Below, piece after piece: positions 1-8,024 of a stretch of 25,310 nucleotides of DNA. A program made the translations under genes and the position numbers. The notes under the pieces are model-generated. The model saw only the letters and a program-made list of their open reading frames with translations, searched no databases and was not told the origin of the DNA. Origin of the DNA: an uncultured Ideonella sp. GTDB taxonomy: Bacteria; Pseudomonadota; Gammaproteobacteria; Burkholderiales; Burkholderiaceae. The stretch spans positions 1 to 25,310 of the forward strand of contig CAMLGG010000050.1 in NCBI GenBank assembly GCA_946479475.1, in the 5' to 3' direction. Every line of letters begins with the position of its first letter. The first letter of the stretch is position 1.

Positions 1-1301
1 GTCGCAGCATCCTCGTCGGCGAGCCGGACGCGCAGCGTAACGCAGCCCGAATCGGTGAATTTGAGGGCGTTGGCGGCGAAATTGAGCAGGCCCTGCTGCA
101 GCCGGGTCGGGTCGCCGGTCAGCGCCAGCGGCGGCAGGCCGTGGTCGGCGACCAGCCGGACGCCCTTGGCCTGGGCGCGCTCCTGCAGCATGCCGATGAC
201 GTTGGCGACGATGGCCGGCACGCTGACCCGGGCATCGACCAGCACGAACTTGTCGGCCTCGATTTTCGACAGGTCGAGCACGGCGTTGATGATTTCGAGC
301 AGATGCTGGCCGGCGGTATCGATCTTTTCGAGCCGCTCGCCCTGCTGCCGGGTCACGGTCGAGCGGCGCAGCAGGTGCGTCATGCCGAGGATGGCGTTCA
401 TCGGCGTGCGGATCTCGTGGCTCATATTGGCCAGGAAGTCCCCCTTGGCCCGGTTGGCCTCCTCGGCCCGCTGCCGGGCCTCTTCGGCGCGACGCTTGGC
501 CTCCTCCAGCTGGGATGTCCGCTGCCGCACGGTCTCCTCGAGCTCGTCGCGGTGCCGGCGCAGGTCCTCGGCCGCCTGGCGCTGGCTGGCGGTCGAGTGC
601 TCCAGCGCGTCGGCCATGGCGTTGACCCGGCTGGCCAGGCGTCCGAGCTCGTCCTGGCTGGCGGCCGTGCAGCGGGCGCCGAAGTCGCCCGAGGCGATGC
701 GGTCCACCGTGGCCTCCATGCGCGCGATCGGCCGGCCCACCAGCTGGCGCAGCAGCAGGAAGGTCACCGCGTACAACACCACCATGACCGAGGCGATGAG
801 GGCCGTGATGGTGTTGCGTGCGCTGCTGATCGCGGCCTCGGCCGGCTCGCGGCTGAACACCACCTCGATGCGCCCCACCTCCTGTGGCGAACCGCCGCGG
901 GGGGTGTAGACGATGGGCAGGTCGCGCACGACCGCCATGGCCGGTTCAGGATGCTGGCGGCGGACCACCTGGGCGATCACGCCCTGCCTGCCCGCGCTGA
1001 CCCGGAAGCTCACCACCTCGGGATTCGGTGCCAGCGCCTCGAGCTGGCCCTGCACGGCCCCGTGGTCGACAGTCCACAGCGTGGACGCCAGCGAACGGCT
1101 GAAGAGCTCCGCCACGCGGTCGGCGCGTGCCTCGAGGCCCCTCATGCGACGCTCGCGCTCCTGGCCGGTCAGCACCGTGATCGACACCGTCGCCACCGCG
1201 ACCACGACCACGGCGAGCGTGAGCATCAGCTTGGTGTGCAGGCTGGCCGTGCGCGGGGCGATCCTCATGGTCGATGACTGCTGCGCGGCCATTGTGGGCA
1301 T
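1..1301 (-). CDS. Membrane sensor histidine kinase with HAMP domain, C-terminus beyond window
   Basis: An open frame runs off the left edge; 433 codons are visible and the protein end is missing. It would autophosphorylate on His and pass the phosphate to a receiver. In order: a first membrane helix (about residues 24-44), a periplasmic segment of about 120 residues, a second helix (about 165-185), HAMP (about 186-240), a charged coiled coil (240-287), HisKA with the H box SHEIRTPMN (His295), and the start of the ATPase domain with an N box ending NFAANALKFT (about 407-416). The order H box-N box and the motif style resemble hybrid kinases of the BarA/LuxQ type, so a receiver may follow outside the window. 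Starts at 1301, 1292 and 1268 are all in frame and none has a good ribosome site; the longest is given. The sensed signal is unknown. Confidence 0.9.
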   Translation of the reverse strand, partial: MPTMAAQQSSTMRIAPRTASLHTKLMLTLAVVVVAVATVSITVLTGQERERRMRGLEARADRVAELFSRSLASTLWTVDHGAVQGQLEALAPNPEVVSFRVSAGRQGVIAQVVRRQHPEPAMAVVRDLPIVYTPRGGSPQEVGRIEVVFSREPAEAAISSARNTITALIASVMVVLYAVTFLLLRQLVGRPIARMEATVDRIASGDFGARCTAASQDELGRLASRVNAMADALEHSTASQRQAAEDLRRHRDELEETVRQRTSQLEEAKRRAEEARQRAEEANRAKGDFLANMSHEIRTPMNAILGMTHLLRRSTVTRQQGERLEKIDTAGQHLLEIINAVLDLSKIEADKFVLVDARVSVPAIVANVIGMLQERAQAKGVRLVADHGLPPLALTGDPTRLQQGLLNFAANALKFTDSGCVTLRVRLADEDAA

Positions 1302-1471
1302 GCCCGGATCGGCTTGTCCACGGCAACAGCCCTGCCCTGCAGCCGGCGCGATCAGGTGATCGGCGCACCGGCCTTGCCAGCGCGCCGAGGTCGCGAGCGG
1401 ACCGCCCAGGTGTTGGCCGAGAACAGGCGGTACAGGTTCATGGCGCCATCACGGCACCGCCCCCGGCCCGC

Positions 1472-1882
1472 TCAGGGGACGATCTGGCCGCGCAGCTCGC
1501 CCTGCTTGTAGGCGATGCTGGAGACGGTGACGTACAGCGCGCCAGCGCGGAAGGCGGCGATCTGCTGCGGCGTCAGTCGCGCCCCGGCGACCACCGTCCA
1601 GGTGTTGTCGGCCGTCTTGGTGAGGTAGGCCACGACCGGCCCGTTGCGGCCCGGCTCGCCGAGGTGCACCTGCGCCTCGGTCGCGGTCATGTCGGTCACG
1701 GTCACGCTGCCGCTGACCGCGCCGTCGGTGGCCACGTCGATGCTTCCGTAGCCGCTGGCCGAAGTGCGCGAAGGAGGAACGACCTGCTCGCCGGAAAGCT
1801 TGAAATCTGCCGCCCGGGCCGGCGCTGCCAGGACAGCGGCCAGGGCCAGGGCGGCCCCCATCGAGACGCGGGACCTGTGCAT
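1472..1882 (-). CDS. Secreted CHRD-domain protein (copy 2 of a tandem pair)
   Basis: A 136-residue exported protein with one CHRD domain, a beta-rich fold named from chordin; the bacterial role is not established. A signal peptide covers about residues 1-24, ending APARA before ADFKLSGEQ. The opening LSGEQVVPPSRTSASG and the later GRNGPVV stretch are typical of CHRD. The start at 1882 is chosen because AAGGAG sits 5 bases upstream; an in-frame codon at 1921 lacks such a site. It lies 73 bases downstream of a paralogue on the same strand, so the two are probably cotranscribed. It differs from that paralogue in key histidines: the HIH motif is QVH here and the C-terminal NVHT is TVSS. The domain call is secure; the function is not. 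Confidence 0.88.
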   Translation of the reverse strand: MHRSRVSMGAALALAAVLAAPARAADFKLSGEQVVPPSRTSASGYGSIDVATDGAVSGSVTVTDMTATEAQVHLGEPGRNGPVVAYLTKTADNTWTVVAGARLTPQQIAAFRAGALYVTVSSIAYKQGELRGQIVP

Positions 1883-1955
1883 GGGCACTCCTTGCTTGCT
1901 CCTTGCGGCAGCCCGGAGCATCCGGTGTGCCCGGGACCGGGCCCCGCGCCTCGGC

Positions 1956-2375
1956 TCAGGGCTTGAGCTGTGCGCGGATCTCGCCGCCCTTGTTGGCCTC
2001 GGTGTGCACGTTCACGTACAACTCGCCGGCCTGGTAGGCCTTGAGCTGGTCGGCGTTCAACTTGGAACCGGCCGGCACCGACCAGGTGTTGCCGTCCGCG
2101 CTCTTGGTCAGCGGCACGATGACCGGCCCGTTCTTGCCGGCCGCGCCCTGGTGGATGTGGGCCGCGGTGCCCATCAGGCCGGTGGTGGTGACGCTGCCGC
2201 TGACGGCGCCGTCGGCGGCCACCATGATGTTGCCGCTGCCCGAGGCGCTGGTCTTGACCGCCGGCACCTCCTGGTCGCCGCCGAGCTTGACCTCCGCGGC
2301 GAAGACGGGCGCTGCCGCCAGGCAGGCGATCAAGGCGGCGCAGCCGCCCAGTCGTGCAATCCGAAGCTTGTCCAT
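1956..2375 (-). CDS. Secreted CHRD-domain protein (copy 1 of a tandem pair)
   Basis: A 139-residue exported protein consisting of a signal peptide (about residues 1-26, ending APVFA before AEVKLGG) and one CHRD domain. It keeps the family pattern: GDQEVPAVKTSASG near the start, AHIHQGAAGKNGPV in the middle and LYVNVHTEANKGGEI near the end, the histidines being possible metal ligands. The start at 2375 has AAGGA five bases upstream; the ATG at 2381 touches the ribosome site and the one at 2402 has none, so both were rejected. It is the first gene of the minus-strand pair with 1472-1882 and is divergent from the csbD-like gene at 2615. Members of this family are often extracytoplasmic; no substrate can be inferred. 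Confidence 0.9.
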   Translation of the reverse strand: MDKLRIARLGGCAALIACLAAAPVFAAEVKLGGDQEVPAVKTSASGSGNIMVAADGAVSGSVTTTGLMGTAAHIHQGAAGKNGPVIVPLTKSADGNTWSVPAGSKLNADQLKAYQAGELYVNVHTEANKGGEIRAQLKP

Positions 2376-2477
2376 GGCCATCCTTTCGTTGAGTGGGCGC
2401 ATCCGCCCTCGCGTGCGCCAGCGGCAAGTGTGGCAATCCGCGTTCCGGCTGTCACGCCTTCACCCACGGCATAGGAA

Positions 2478-2493
2478 CCTGCCTACAGGCAGG
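2478..2493. promoter_or_regulatory. Short palindrome in the CHRD/csbD divergent region
   Basis: CCTGCC-TACA-GGCAGG is a perfect 6-bp inverted repeat with a 4-base centre, in the 239-base gap between divergent genes. It could be an operator or simply a chance GC-rich hairpin. No convincing promoter pair was found next to it. Confidence 0.3.
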
Positions 2494-2614
2494 CGCGGGC
2501 TTGCCGGATGGCCTGCAGCACCCGCCCTGCCTAGGATGAATCCATGGGCGGACGGCCGAGTCGGAAGACCTGGCCGCCCACGTCATCCACCTACTGTCCG
2601 AAAGGAGCATTCCC

Positions 2615-2836
2615 ATGAACACCAACCAGGTGAAGGGCCAGGTGAAGGAAGCGGCCGGCACGGCGCAGCGCAAGTTCGGCGAAGCGGTCGACAGCCCGAG
2701 CCAGCAGGCCAAGGGCCTGGGGCGCGAAGTCGAAGGCAAGGCGCAGAAGGCGGTCGGCAATGCCCAGGAAGCCGCGAAGGATGCCGCGGACGATCTGGAC
2801 CGCGACGCCCGCCATCACGCGCCGCCTCCCCGCTGA
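2615..2836 (+). CDS. CsbD family general stress protein
   Basis: A 73-residue, hydrophilic, alanine- and lysine-rich protein beginning MNTNQVKGQVKEAAG and continuing KGLGREVEGKAQKAVGNAQ, the two-repeat pattern of the CsbD family. CsbD was described as a sigma-B dependent general stress protein in Bacillus; its molecular action is unknown, and proteobacterial members are commonly stress-induced. It has no signal peptide or membrane segment and is probably largely disordered or helical in the cytoplasm. AAAGGAG seven bases before the ATG fixes the start. The gene is followed by a hairpin at 2872-2899. The neighbouring Kai cluster is also of a type linked to stress in non-photosynthetic bacteria, but a functional link is inference. 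Confidence 0.93.
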   Translation: MNTNQVKGQVKEAAGTAQRKFGEAVDSPSQQAKGLGREVEGKAQKAVGNAQEAAKDAADDLDRDARHHAPPPR

Positions 2837-2871
2837 GCGAGGCCCCACCGCCTCGTCCCGCCGTCGACCGA

Positions 2872-2906
2872 CCCGCGCCGCGGCCCGCCCCGGCGCGGGT
2901 CTTCTC
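2872..2906 (+). terminator. Probable terminator after the csbD-like gene
   Basis: A 9-bp perfect stem, CCCGCGCCG (2872-2880) with CGGCGCGGG (2891-2899), has a 10-base loop and is followed by the pyrimidine tract TCTTCTC. The T run is broken, so termination may be partial. Confidence 0.45.
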
Positions 2907-2954
2907 GCTGGGAACACGCGTTACCGAGGATGCTTCAATCCCAGGGAGCCCCAC

Positions 2955-3122
2955 ATGGTCAGCCTGAAGTCGTTTCCGCCGCCCGCGCCGGCACCGCGGG
3001 CAGCGCCGCACCCACCCCAGGAACCGCCCGGCCGGTCCGATGAAAACCTGCCCGCCAGCGAAGAGCCTCGCCCGGCCGAGAGCGAGGAAGACATTCCCAC
3101 CGACGACGCCGGTGCCGCCTGA
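2955..3122 (+). CDS. Small proline-rich acidic protein, unknown
   Basis: A 55-residue ORF, MVSLKSFPPPAPAPRAAP at the start and SEEDIPTDDAGAA at the end. I do not recognise a family. The N-terminal half is basic and proline-rich, the C-terminal half strongly acidic, so it is probably disordered; there is no signal peptide or membrane helix. AGGGAG lies about seven bases before the ATG. It sits between the csbD-like gene and kaiC on the same strand, 119 bases before kaiC. GC-rich DNA yields spurious proline/alanine ORFs, which limits confidence; the ribosome site and acidic tail argue for a real gene. Confidence 0.5.
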   Translation: MVSLKSFPPPAPAPRAAPHPPQEPPGRSDENLPASEEPRPAESEEDIPTDDAGAA

Positions 3123-3241
3123 CGCCGGCCGCCCAGGCACGCTGCTTGCCAAACCTCGCCACCGGAGGGGACGGCCGGGCCGGCTCGATGCCCGCCCTTA
3201 CGCCCTGATTGAAATATCTTCCCCAGCGAGGAAGCGCACGC

Positions 3242-4765
3242 ATGTCCACCTCGAGCGAAAGGATGGCCGCACCGGCGGCGCTGCCCAAGGCCCGCACCGG
3301 CATCGCGGGCCTGGATGAAGTCACCGGCGGCGGGTTGCCGCGTGGTCGCCCGACCCTCGTCTGCGGTGGGGCCGGTTGCGGCAAGACGGTGCTGGCGGCG
3401 GAGTTCCTCGTGCGCGGGGCGCTGGACGAAGGAGAGCCCGGCGTCTTCATGATGTTCGAGGAGTCGGCGGAGGACCTCGCGCAGAACCTCCGCTCGATCG
3501 GCTTCGACCTCGAGGCGCTGCAGCGCGACGGGCTGATCGCCCTGGACCACGTGCACATCGAGCGCAGCGAGATCGAGGAGACGGGCGAGTACGACCTGGA
3601 GGGGCTTTTCATCCGGCTCGGGCACGCGATCGATTCCATCGGCGCCCGGCGGGTGGTGCTCGACACGGTCGAGGCGCTCTTCTCCGGCCTGCCGAACGAG
3701 GCCGTGCTGCGGGCCGAACTCCGGCGCCTGTTCCGCTGGCTGAAGGACCGGGGCATGACTGCCGTCATCACCGGCGAACGCGGCGCCTCCACCCTGACCC
3801 GCTACGGCCTGGAGGAGTACGTCGCGGATTGCGTGATCCTGCTCGACCATCGCACCAGCGAGCAGGTCTCGACCCGGCGGCTTCGCGTCGTGAAATACCG
3901 CGGCACGCAGCACGGCACGAACGAATATCCCTTCCTGATCGGCGATCGCGGGCTGTCGGTGCTGCCCGTGACTTCAGCGGTGCTCGACCATGTCGCGCGG
4001 GACGAACGCGTCACCACGGGCCTGCCGGCGCTCGACGGGATGCTCGGCGGCCAGGGCGTCTACCGCGGCAGCAGCATCCTGATCTCCGGCTCGCCCGGCA
4101 CCGGCAAGAGCAACCTGGCGGCCAGCTTCGTCGACGCCGCCTGCCGCCGGGGCGAGCGGGCCGTGTTCTTCGCCTACGAGGAGTCGGCGAGCCAGCTCGC
4201 ACGCAACATGCGGTCCATCGGCATCGACCTGGGCCGATGGCAGCGCGATGGCCTGATGAAGGTGCACGCCTCGCGCCCGACCTTGCACGGACTGGAGCAG
4301 CATCTGGTCGAGATGCATGACCTGGTGGTGGAATTCCAGCCCGCCTTCGTGGTGGTCGACCCGATCAGCAACCTCTCGGTCGAGGACAACGACCTGGCCC
4401 TGAAGCCGACGCTGATCCGGCTGATCGATTTCCTCAAGCACCAGGGCATCACGGCGCTGTTCACCAGCCTCACGAGCGAAACGTCCTTCACTCTCGCGCA
4501 GACGGAGATCGGCGTGTCATCGCTGATGGACACCTGGCTGATGCTTTCCAATCGGGAATCCAACGGCGAGCGCACCCGCACGCTGCAGGTCGTCAAGTCG
4601 AGAGGGATGGCCCACTCGAACCAGGTGCGCGAGTTCGTGATCGGCGAACGAGGCGTGCAACTCGTCGACCGATTCGCTGCGGGCAGCCACGTGCTGACGG
4701 GTTTTGCACGATCGCATGCCCAGGCGCAGTTGCACGATGGCGCACCCGGCGCCGGAAAGGAGTGA
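3242..4765 (+). CDS. kaiC: KaiC-like two-domain ATPase/kinase
   Basis: A 507-residue double-domain RecA-type ATPase of the KaiC family, which in cyanobacteria is the autokinase/autophosphatase core of the circadian oscillator. Domain 1 (about 18-245) has Walker A GGAGCGKT (42-49), the catalytic Glu pair at 73-74 and Walker B ending VVLD (138-141). Domain 2 (about 255-480) has Walker A GSPGTGKS (283-290), Glu pair 313-314 and Walker B FVVVD (369-373). Where cyanobacterial KaiC carries the Ser/Thr phosphorylation pair, this protein has Ser426-Ser427 before LMDT. The start at 3242 is preceded by GAGGA; a TTG at 3209 is in frame but less likely. kaiB follows after 5 bases. No kaiA is visible, as is usual outside cyanobacteria, so any output is likely a simplified timer or a stress switch. 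Confidence 0.95.
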   Translation: MSTSSERMAAPAALPKARTGIAGLDEVTGGGLPRGRPTLVCGGAGCGKTVLAAEFLVRGALDEGEPGVFMMFEESAEDLAQNLRSIGFDLEALQRDGLIALDHVHIERSEIEETGEYDLEGLFIRLGHAIDSIGARRVVLDTVEALFSGLPNEAVLRAELRRLFRWLKDRGMTAVITGERGASTLTRYGLEEYVADCVILLDHRTSEQVSTRRLRVVKYRGTQHGTNEYPFLIGDRGLSVLPVTSAVLDHVARDERVTTGLPALDGMLGGQGVYRGSSILISGSPGTGKSNLAASFVDAACRRGERAVFFAYEESASQLARNMRSIGIDLGRWQRDGLMKVHASRPTLHGLEQHLVEMHDLVVEFQPAFVVVDPISNLSVEDNDLALKPTLIRLIDFLKHQGITALFTSLTSETSFTLAQTEIGVSSLMDTWLMLSNRESNGERTRTLQVVKSRGMAHSNQVREFVIGERGVQLVDRFAAGSHVLTGFARSHAQAQLHDGAPGAGKE

Positions 4766-4770
4766 CGACG

Positions 4771-5103
4771 ATGGCCAGCGTTCCGGACGAGACGGCCGAG
4801 CCCGGCATCCAGGTGTTTGCCGCGCCCGAGTGGCAGCTGAAGCTCTACGTGGCCGGGCAGACGCCGCGTTCCATGGCCGCCCTGGCCAACCTGAAGCGGG
4901 TGTGCGAGACGCACCTGGCCGGCCGCTACCAGATCGAGGTCGTGGACCTGCTCGTGAACCCGCGCCTGGCCGCGGGCGACCAGATCCTCGCCGTGCCGAC
5001 CCTGGTGCGCAAGGTGCCCGAGCCCATCCGCAAGATCATCGGCGACCTGTCCAACGAGGAGCGCGTGCTGGTGGGTCTCGACGTGCGCCCGCTGACCTCC
5101 TAG
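4771..5103 (+). CDS. kaiB: KaiB-like protein, first copy
   Basis: A 110-residue protein with a roughly 20-residue N-terminal extension and then a complete KaiB domain: [47 protein letters not shown] and [13 protein letters not shown] all match the conserved KaiB blocks. KaiB is a thioredoxin-related, fold-switching protein that binds the first domain of KaiC and regulates its phosphorylation cycle. The ATG at 4771 is chosen because GGAAAGGAG ends 8 bases before it; the GTG at 4762 would overlap the kaiC stop and has no spacing from the site. It is tightly packed between kaiC and a second kaiB-like gene, so one transcript is expected. Confidence 0.94.
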   Translation: MASVPDETAEPGIQVFAAPEWQLKLYVAGQTPRSMAALANLKRVCETHLAGRYQIEVVDLLVNPRLAAGDQILAVPTLVRKVPEPIRKIIGDLSNEERVLVGLDVRPLTS

Positions 5104-5111
5104 GACATCGC

Positions 5112-5399
5112 ATGGATTGGCACCGCCTTCGCCTGTATGTCGTCGGCAGCACGCCGGCGTCGACACGCGCGATCGTCAACACCCGGCGCTTCTGCGAGGA
5201 GCACCTGCCGGGCGCCTACGACCTGGACGTGGTCGACCTCTCGCTCGACCCTTCGGCGGCGGCGACGGCCCAGGTCGTCGCGGCGCCGACGCTCGTGCGC
5301 GAGCTCCCGCCGCCGGTGCGGCGCTTCATCGGCGACATGTCCGACACCTCGAGCCTGCTGGCCGGATTCGGCCTGGACCTCGCCCACGCTGGAAGGTAG
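5112..5399 (+). CDS. Second, diverged KaiB-like protein
   Basis: A 95-residue KaiB-family protein without the N-terminal extension of the first copy. Shared blocks are LRLYVVGSTPAS, VVDL, APTLVRELPPPVRRFIGD; by eye about 40 of 85 aligned positions match the preceding gene. The region after IGD is MSDTSSLLAGFGLD rather than [12 protein letters not shown], so one surface has changed. AGGA seven bases upstream, partly inside the previous stop codon region, fixes the start at 5112. The stop is 5 bases before the hybrid kinase gene. KaiB-like domains also occur as the N-terminal KaiC-binding domain of the kinase SasA; this stand-alone copy next to a kinase could play that adaptor part, which is inference. 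Confidence 0.92.
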   Translation: MDWHRLRLYVVGSTPASTRAIVNTRRFCEEHLPGAYDLDVVDLSLDPSAAATAQVVAAPTLVRELPPPVRRFIGDMSDTSSLLAGFGLDLAHAGR

Positions 5400-5404
5400 C
5401 GCGC

Positions 5405-7102
5405 ATGCAGGATGGGCTGAGCCACTTTTCCGACGGGTCCGGGACCGGTGAATCCGCCCTGCTGGCCGAGATCGAACTGCTGCGCTCGCGGCTGGCCGAA
5501 TCCGAGGACACCCTGAGGGCCATCCGCGCCGGCGAGGTGGATGCGCTCGTGGTCGACCACCGGCTCTACGTCCTGCGGGACGTCGAATCCCTGACCAGCC
5601 GGTTGCGCAACGACGTGATCGCCCAGATGGACGACGCGGTCATCGCCATCGACAACGACCAGCACGTGACCTACATGAACGAGGCGGCGGCGCGCCAGTA
5701 CGGCGTTCCCGTCTCGGACGCCCTGGGCCGGCCGCTGGCCGCGCTGTACGACCATCGCTGGCTTGCCGAGGGTGACGCGGCCGCGGCCAGCCAGGCCCTG
5801 GCCACCCACGGCTCCTGGCGCGGGCGCACTCTGCACATCAAGCGCTCCGGCGCGGCCATCCACGTCGAATCGACGGTGACGGTGACGCGGGACCAGGACG
5901 GCCAGCCCGCCGGCCTGCTGGCGGTCGTGCGCGACGTGAGCGAGCGCGTCAAGGCCGAAGCCGCGCTGGCGGACGCCGACCGGCGCAAGGACGAGTTCCT
6001 CGCCACGCTGGCCCACGAGCTGCGAAACCCGCTGGCTCCCATCCGCAATGCGCTGGAGATGATGCATCTGGACGCCGGCCCCCTGACCCAGGCGGATGCG
6101 CGCGGCATCATCGAGCGGCAGCTGCGCCAGCTCGTGCACCTGGTCGACGACCTGCTCGACGTCAGCCGCATCAGCCAGGGCAAGGTCGAGCTGCGCCGGC
6201 AGAGGGTCGACCTGGTCGACGCGGTGCGGGCGGCTGTCGAGACGAGCCGGCCGCTCATCGCCGCGGGGCGGCACGAGCTCGCCATGCAGTTGCCGCCGCC
6301 TGGCGAACTGGTGGTCGAGGCCGACCTCACCCGACTGACCCAGGTCATCGCCAACCTGATGAACAACGCTGCCAAGTACACCCCCGAGCGGGGGCGCATC
6401 ACCATCGCGGTCGAGCGGGCCAGCGCGGCAGAGGCGCTGATCCAGGTGCGCGACTCCGGGGTCGGCATCCCGGCCGAGATGCTGCCCCGCGTCTTCGACC
6501 TCTTCGCCCAGGTCGACCGATCGCTCGACCGAGCCCAGGGCGGGCTGGGCATCGGCCTGGCACTGGTTCGCAAGCTGGTGGAGATGCACGGCGGCCGCGT
6601 TCAGGCCCACAGCGAGGGCCTCAACCGGGGGTCGACGTTCAGCATCCGGCTTCCCCTGCTGGCGGCGTCGAGCAAGCTGCCCGAGGAAGGCACGCCCTCC
6701 AGCGCCGACTTGCATGCAGGCGACGACAACGGCGTCTGCGTGCTGGTGGTCGACGACAACGTCGACAGCGCCCAGAGCATGGCCCAGCTGCTGGCCATCC
6801 TGGGCTACCGCACCTGGACGGCGCACGACGGACAGGAGGCGCTGCAGGTCGCGGGCGATCGTCGGCCGCAGGCGATCATTCTCGACCTGGGCCTGCCCAA
6901 GCTGAGCGGGCTGGACGTGGCCTGCCGCGTCCGCGCCCAGGGGGGCTGGGGCGAGCGCGTGCTGCTGATCGCGCTGAGCGGCTGGGGCCAGGAGGAAGAC
7001 CGCGAGAGGACCCACGAGGCGGGCTTCGACCACCACTTCGTCAAGCCGGTGGACATCGACGAGCTGGTGGCCGTGCTGGCGCAGGTCAGGCCGACGTCCT
7101 GA
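5405..7102 (+). CDS. Cytoplasmic PAS histidine kinase with C-terminal receiver (hybrid)
   Basis: A 565-residue soluble hybrid kinase, probably the output of the Kai genes just upstream. In order: a coiled coil with LRAIRAGEVDALVV (about 15-50), a PAS domain (about 70-180), HisKA with LAHELRNPLAPIRNA (phospho-acceptor His204), an ATPase domain with N box NLMNNAAKYT (317-326), G1 DSGVGIP and G2 GLGIGLALV (to about 418), then a receiver (about 444-562) with the DD pair 450-451, phospho-acceptor Asp494 in LDLGLP and Lys547 in VKP. There is no membrane segment and no DNA-binding domain, so phosphate presumably moves on to an unlinked His-phosphotransfer or receiver protein. GGAAGG precedes the ATG at 5405. 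The 3' end overlaps the convergent BrkB gene by 17 bases. Confidence 0.95.
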   Translation: MQDGLSHFSDGSGTGESALLAEIELLRSRLAESEDTLRAIRAGEVDALVVDHRLYVLRDVESLTSRLRNDVIAQMDDAVIAIDNDQHVTYMNEAAARQYGVPVSDALGRPLAALYDHRWLAEGDAAAASQALATHGSWRGRTLHIKRSGAAIHVESTVTVTRDQDGQPAGLLAVVRDVSERVKAEAALADADRRKDEFLATLAHELRNPLAPIRNALEMMHLDAGPLTQADARGIIERQLRQLVHLVDDLLDVSRISQGKVELRRQRVDLVDAVRAAVETSRPLIAAGRHELAMQLPPPGELVVEADLTRLTQVIANLMNNAAKYTPERGRITIAVERASAAEALIQVRDSGVGIPAEMLPRVFDLFAQVDRSLDRAQGGLGIGLALVRKLVEMHGGRVQAHSEGLNRGSTFSIRLPLLAASSKLPEEGTPSSADLHAGDDNGVCVLVVDDNVDSAQSMAQLLAILGYRTWTAHDGQEALQVAGDRRPQAIILDLGLPKLSGLDVACRVRAQGGWGERVLLIALSGWGQEEDRERTHEAGFDHHFVKPVDIDELVAVLAQVRPTS

Positions 7103-8003
7103 ACGTCCGGCCCGCGTTCTCCCGGCGTTCGTTGCCCAGTCGCTCGTACTCGGCGATCACCTGCGCTCCGAACAGCAGCAGCGTGGCGCCGATCTCCAGG
7201 CTGAGCAGCACGGCGATGGCGGTGGTGAGCGAGCCGTAGACCTTGCCGATCTGGGAAAGCGTCGCGAAGTACCAGACGAGAACGTGCCGCGAGAGTTCCC
7301 ACAGCACCGCCGCCACCACCGCGCCCAGCAACGCACGCCGCCACGAAAGCCGCCCCACCGGCATCACCATGTAGATCGAGGCGACGACGAACACCTCGCC
7401 GGCGAAGCCGATCAGGTAGAGCAGCAGGCCCGAAAGCCCTCGCATCGACCATCCTCGCCCGAGGAACTCGAGCTCCTCCTGGCCCATGGCCTGAAGCCCG
7501 CCGGCCACCAGCGTGACGACGAGCAGGCCCAGCCCCAGGCTGAGGATGTATCCGTAGGGCATGAGGGCCGAGACCATGAAGTGCCTGCGCCGGATGGCGA
7601 CCCGGTGGTGGAAGATCACCGACATCGCGTTCTCGAGCACCGTGAAGGCCAGCGAGCTGAAGAACACCATGGTGGCCAGCAGCAGCCAGCCGATCACCCC
7701 CCGGTTGGCGAGGAAGCGGGCCAGCTCGGCGACGATCGCCTTCGACTGGCCCGGCACCAGCCACTCGAGGTAGCGCCCCACCGTCTGCAGCAGCTCGGCC
7801 TGGTCCACCACATGCGAAAGGGCGATCACGGTGATGATCAGCAGCGGCACGATGGACAGCAGCGCGTAGTACGCGACCGCGCCGGCCAGAAGCAGGCCCT
7901 GGTTGGCCTTGAAGGCCTTGAGCGTGCGCAGCGCGAAGAGCCAGGGGTGGCGCGCCAGCTCGGCTGCGGCAGGGGTGACGGGATGGTGCATCGTGGCTGG
8001 CAT
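7086..8003 (-). CDS. YihY/virulence factor BrkB family inner membrane protein
   Basis: A 305-residue integral membrane protein of the YihY/BrkB family. It has about six hydrophobic segments, starting with LLLAGAVAYYALLSIVPLLI, the family signature in which an aromatic-rich helix follows a cytoplasmic FKANQG loop. Later blocks include WLLLATMVFFSSLAF and GAVVAAVLWELSRHVLVWYF, then the conserved YGSLTTAIAVLLSLEIGATLLLFGAQ region near the end (split here across two helices). The family was once annotated as ribonuclease BN in error; its transport function is not settled. Starts at 8003 and 7991 are possible and neither has a clear ribosome site. It converges on the hybrid kinase gene and starts only 21 bases from the divergent gene at 8025. 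Confidence 0.9.
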   Translation of the reverse strand: MPATMHHPVTPAAAELARHPWLFALRTLKAFKANQGLLLAGAVAYYALLSIVPLLIITVIALSHVVDQAELLQTVGRYLEWLVPGQSKAIVAELARFLANRGVIGWLLLATMVFFSSLAFTVLENAMSVIFHHRVAIRRRHFMVSALMPYGYILSLGLGLLVVTLVAGGLQAMGQEELEFLGRGWSMRGLSGLLLYLIGFAGEVFVVASIYMVMPVGRLSWRRALLGAVVAAVLWELSRHVLVWYFATLSQIGKVYGSLTTAIAVLLSLEIGATLLLFGAQVIAEYERLGNERRENAGRTFRTSA

Positions 8004-8024
8004 TGCATCAGAACAGCAAGCACC

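Noticed and set aside
141..1277. Long plus-strand open frames across the left-edge kinase
   Set aside because: They are opposite-strand shadows in GC-rich DNA, with no protein motifs, while the minus frame has full kinase motifs.
2471..2915. GGAAC motifs upstream of the csbD-like gene, the small ORF at 2955, the DUF1328 gene and the gene at 23446, considered as a shared ECF sigma -35 box
   Set aside because: No consistent -10 element at 16-17 bases follows any of them, so a common stress sigma factor is not supported.
5216..7036. A 606-codon minus-strand open frame opposite the hybrid kinase
   Set aside because: It covers the kinase and second kaiB-like gene in antisense, has histidine/alanine/glycine-biased composition and no ribosome site or domain.
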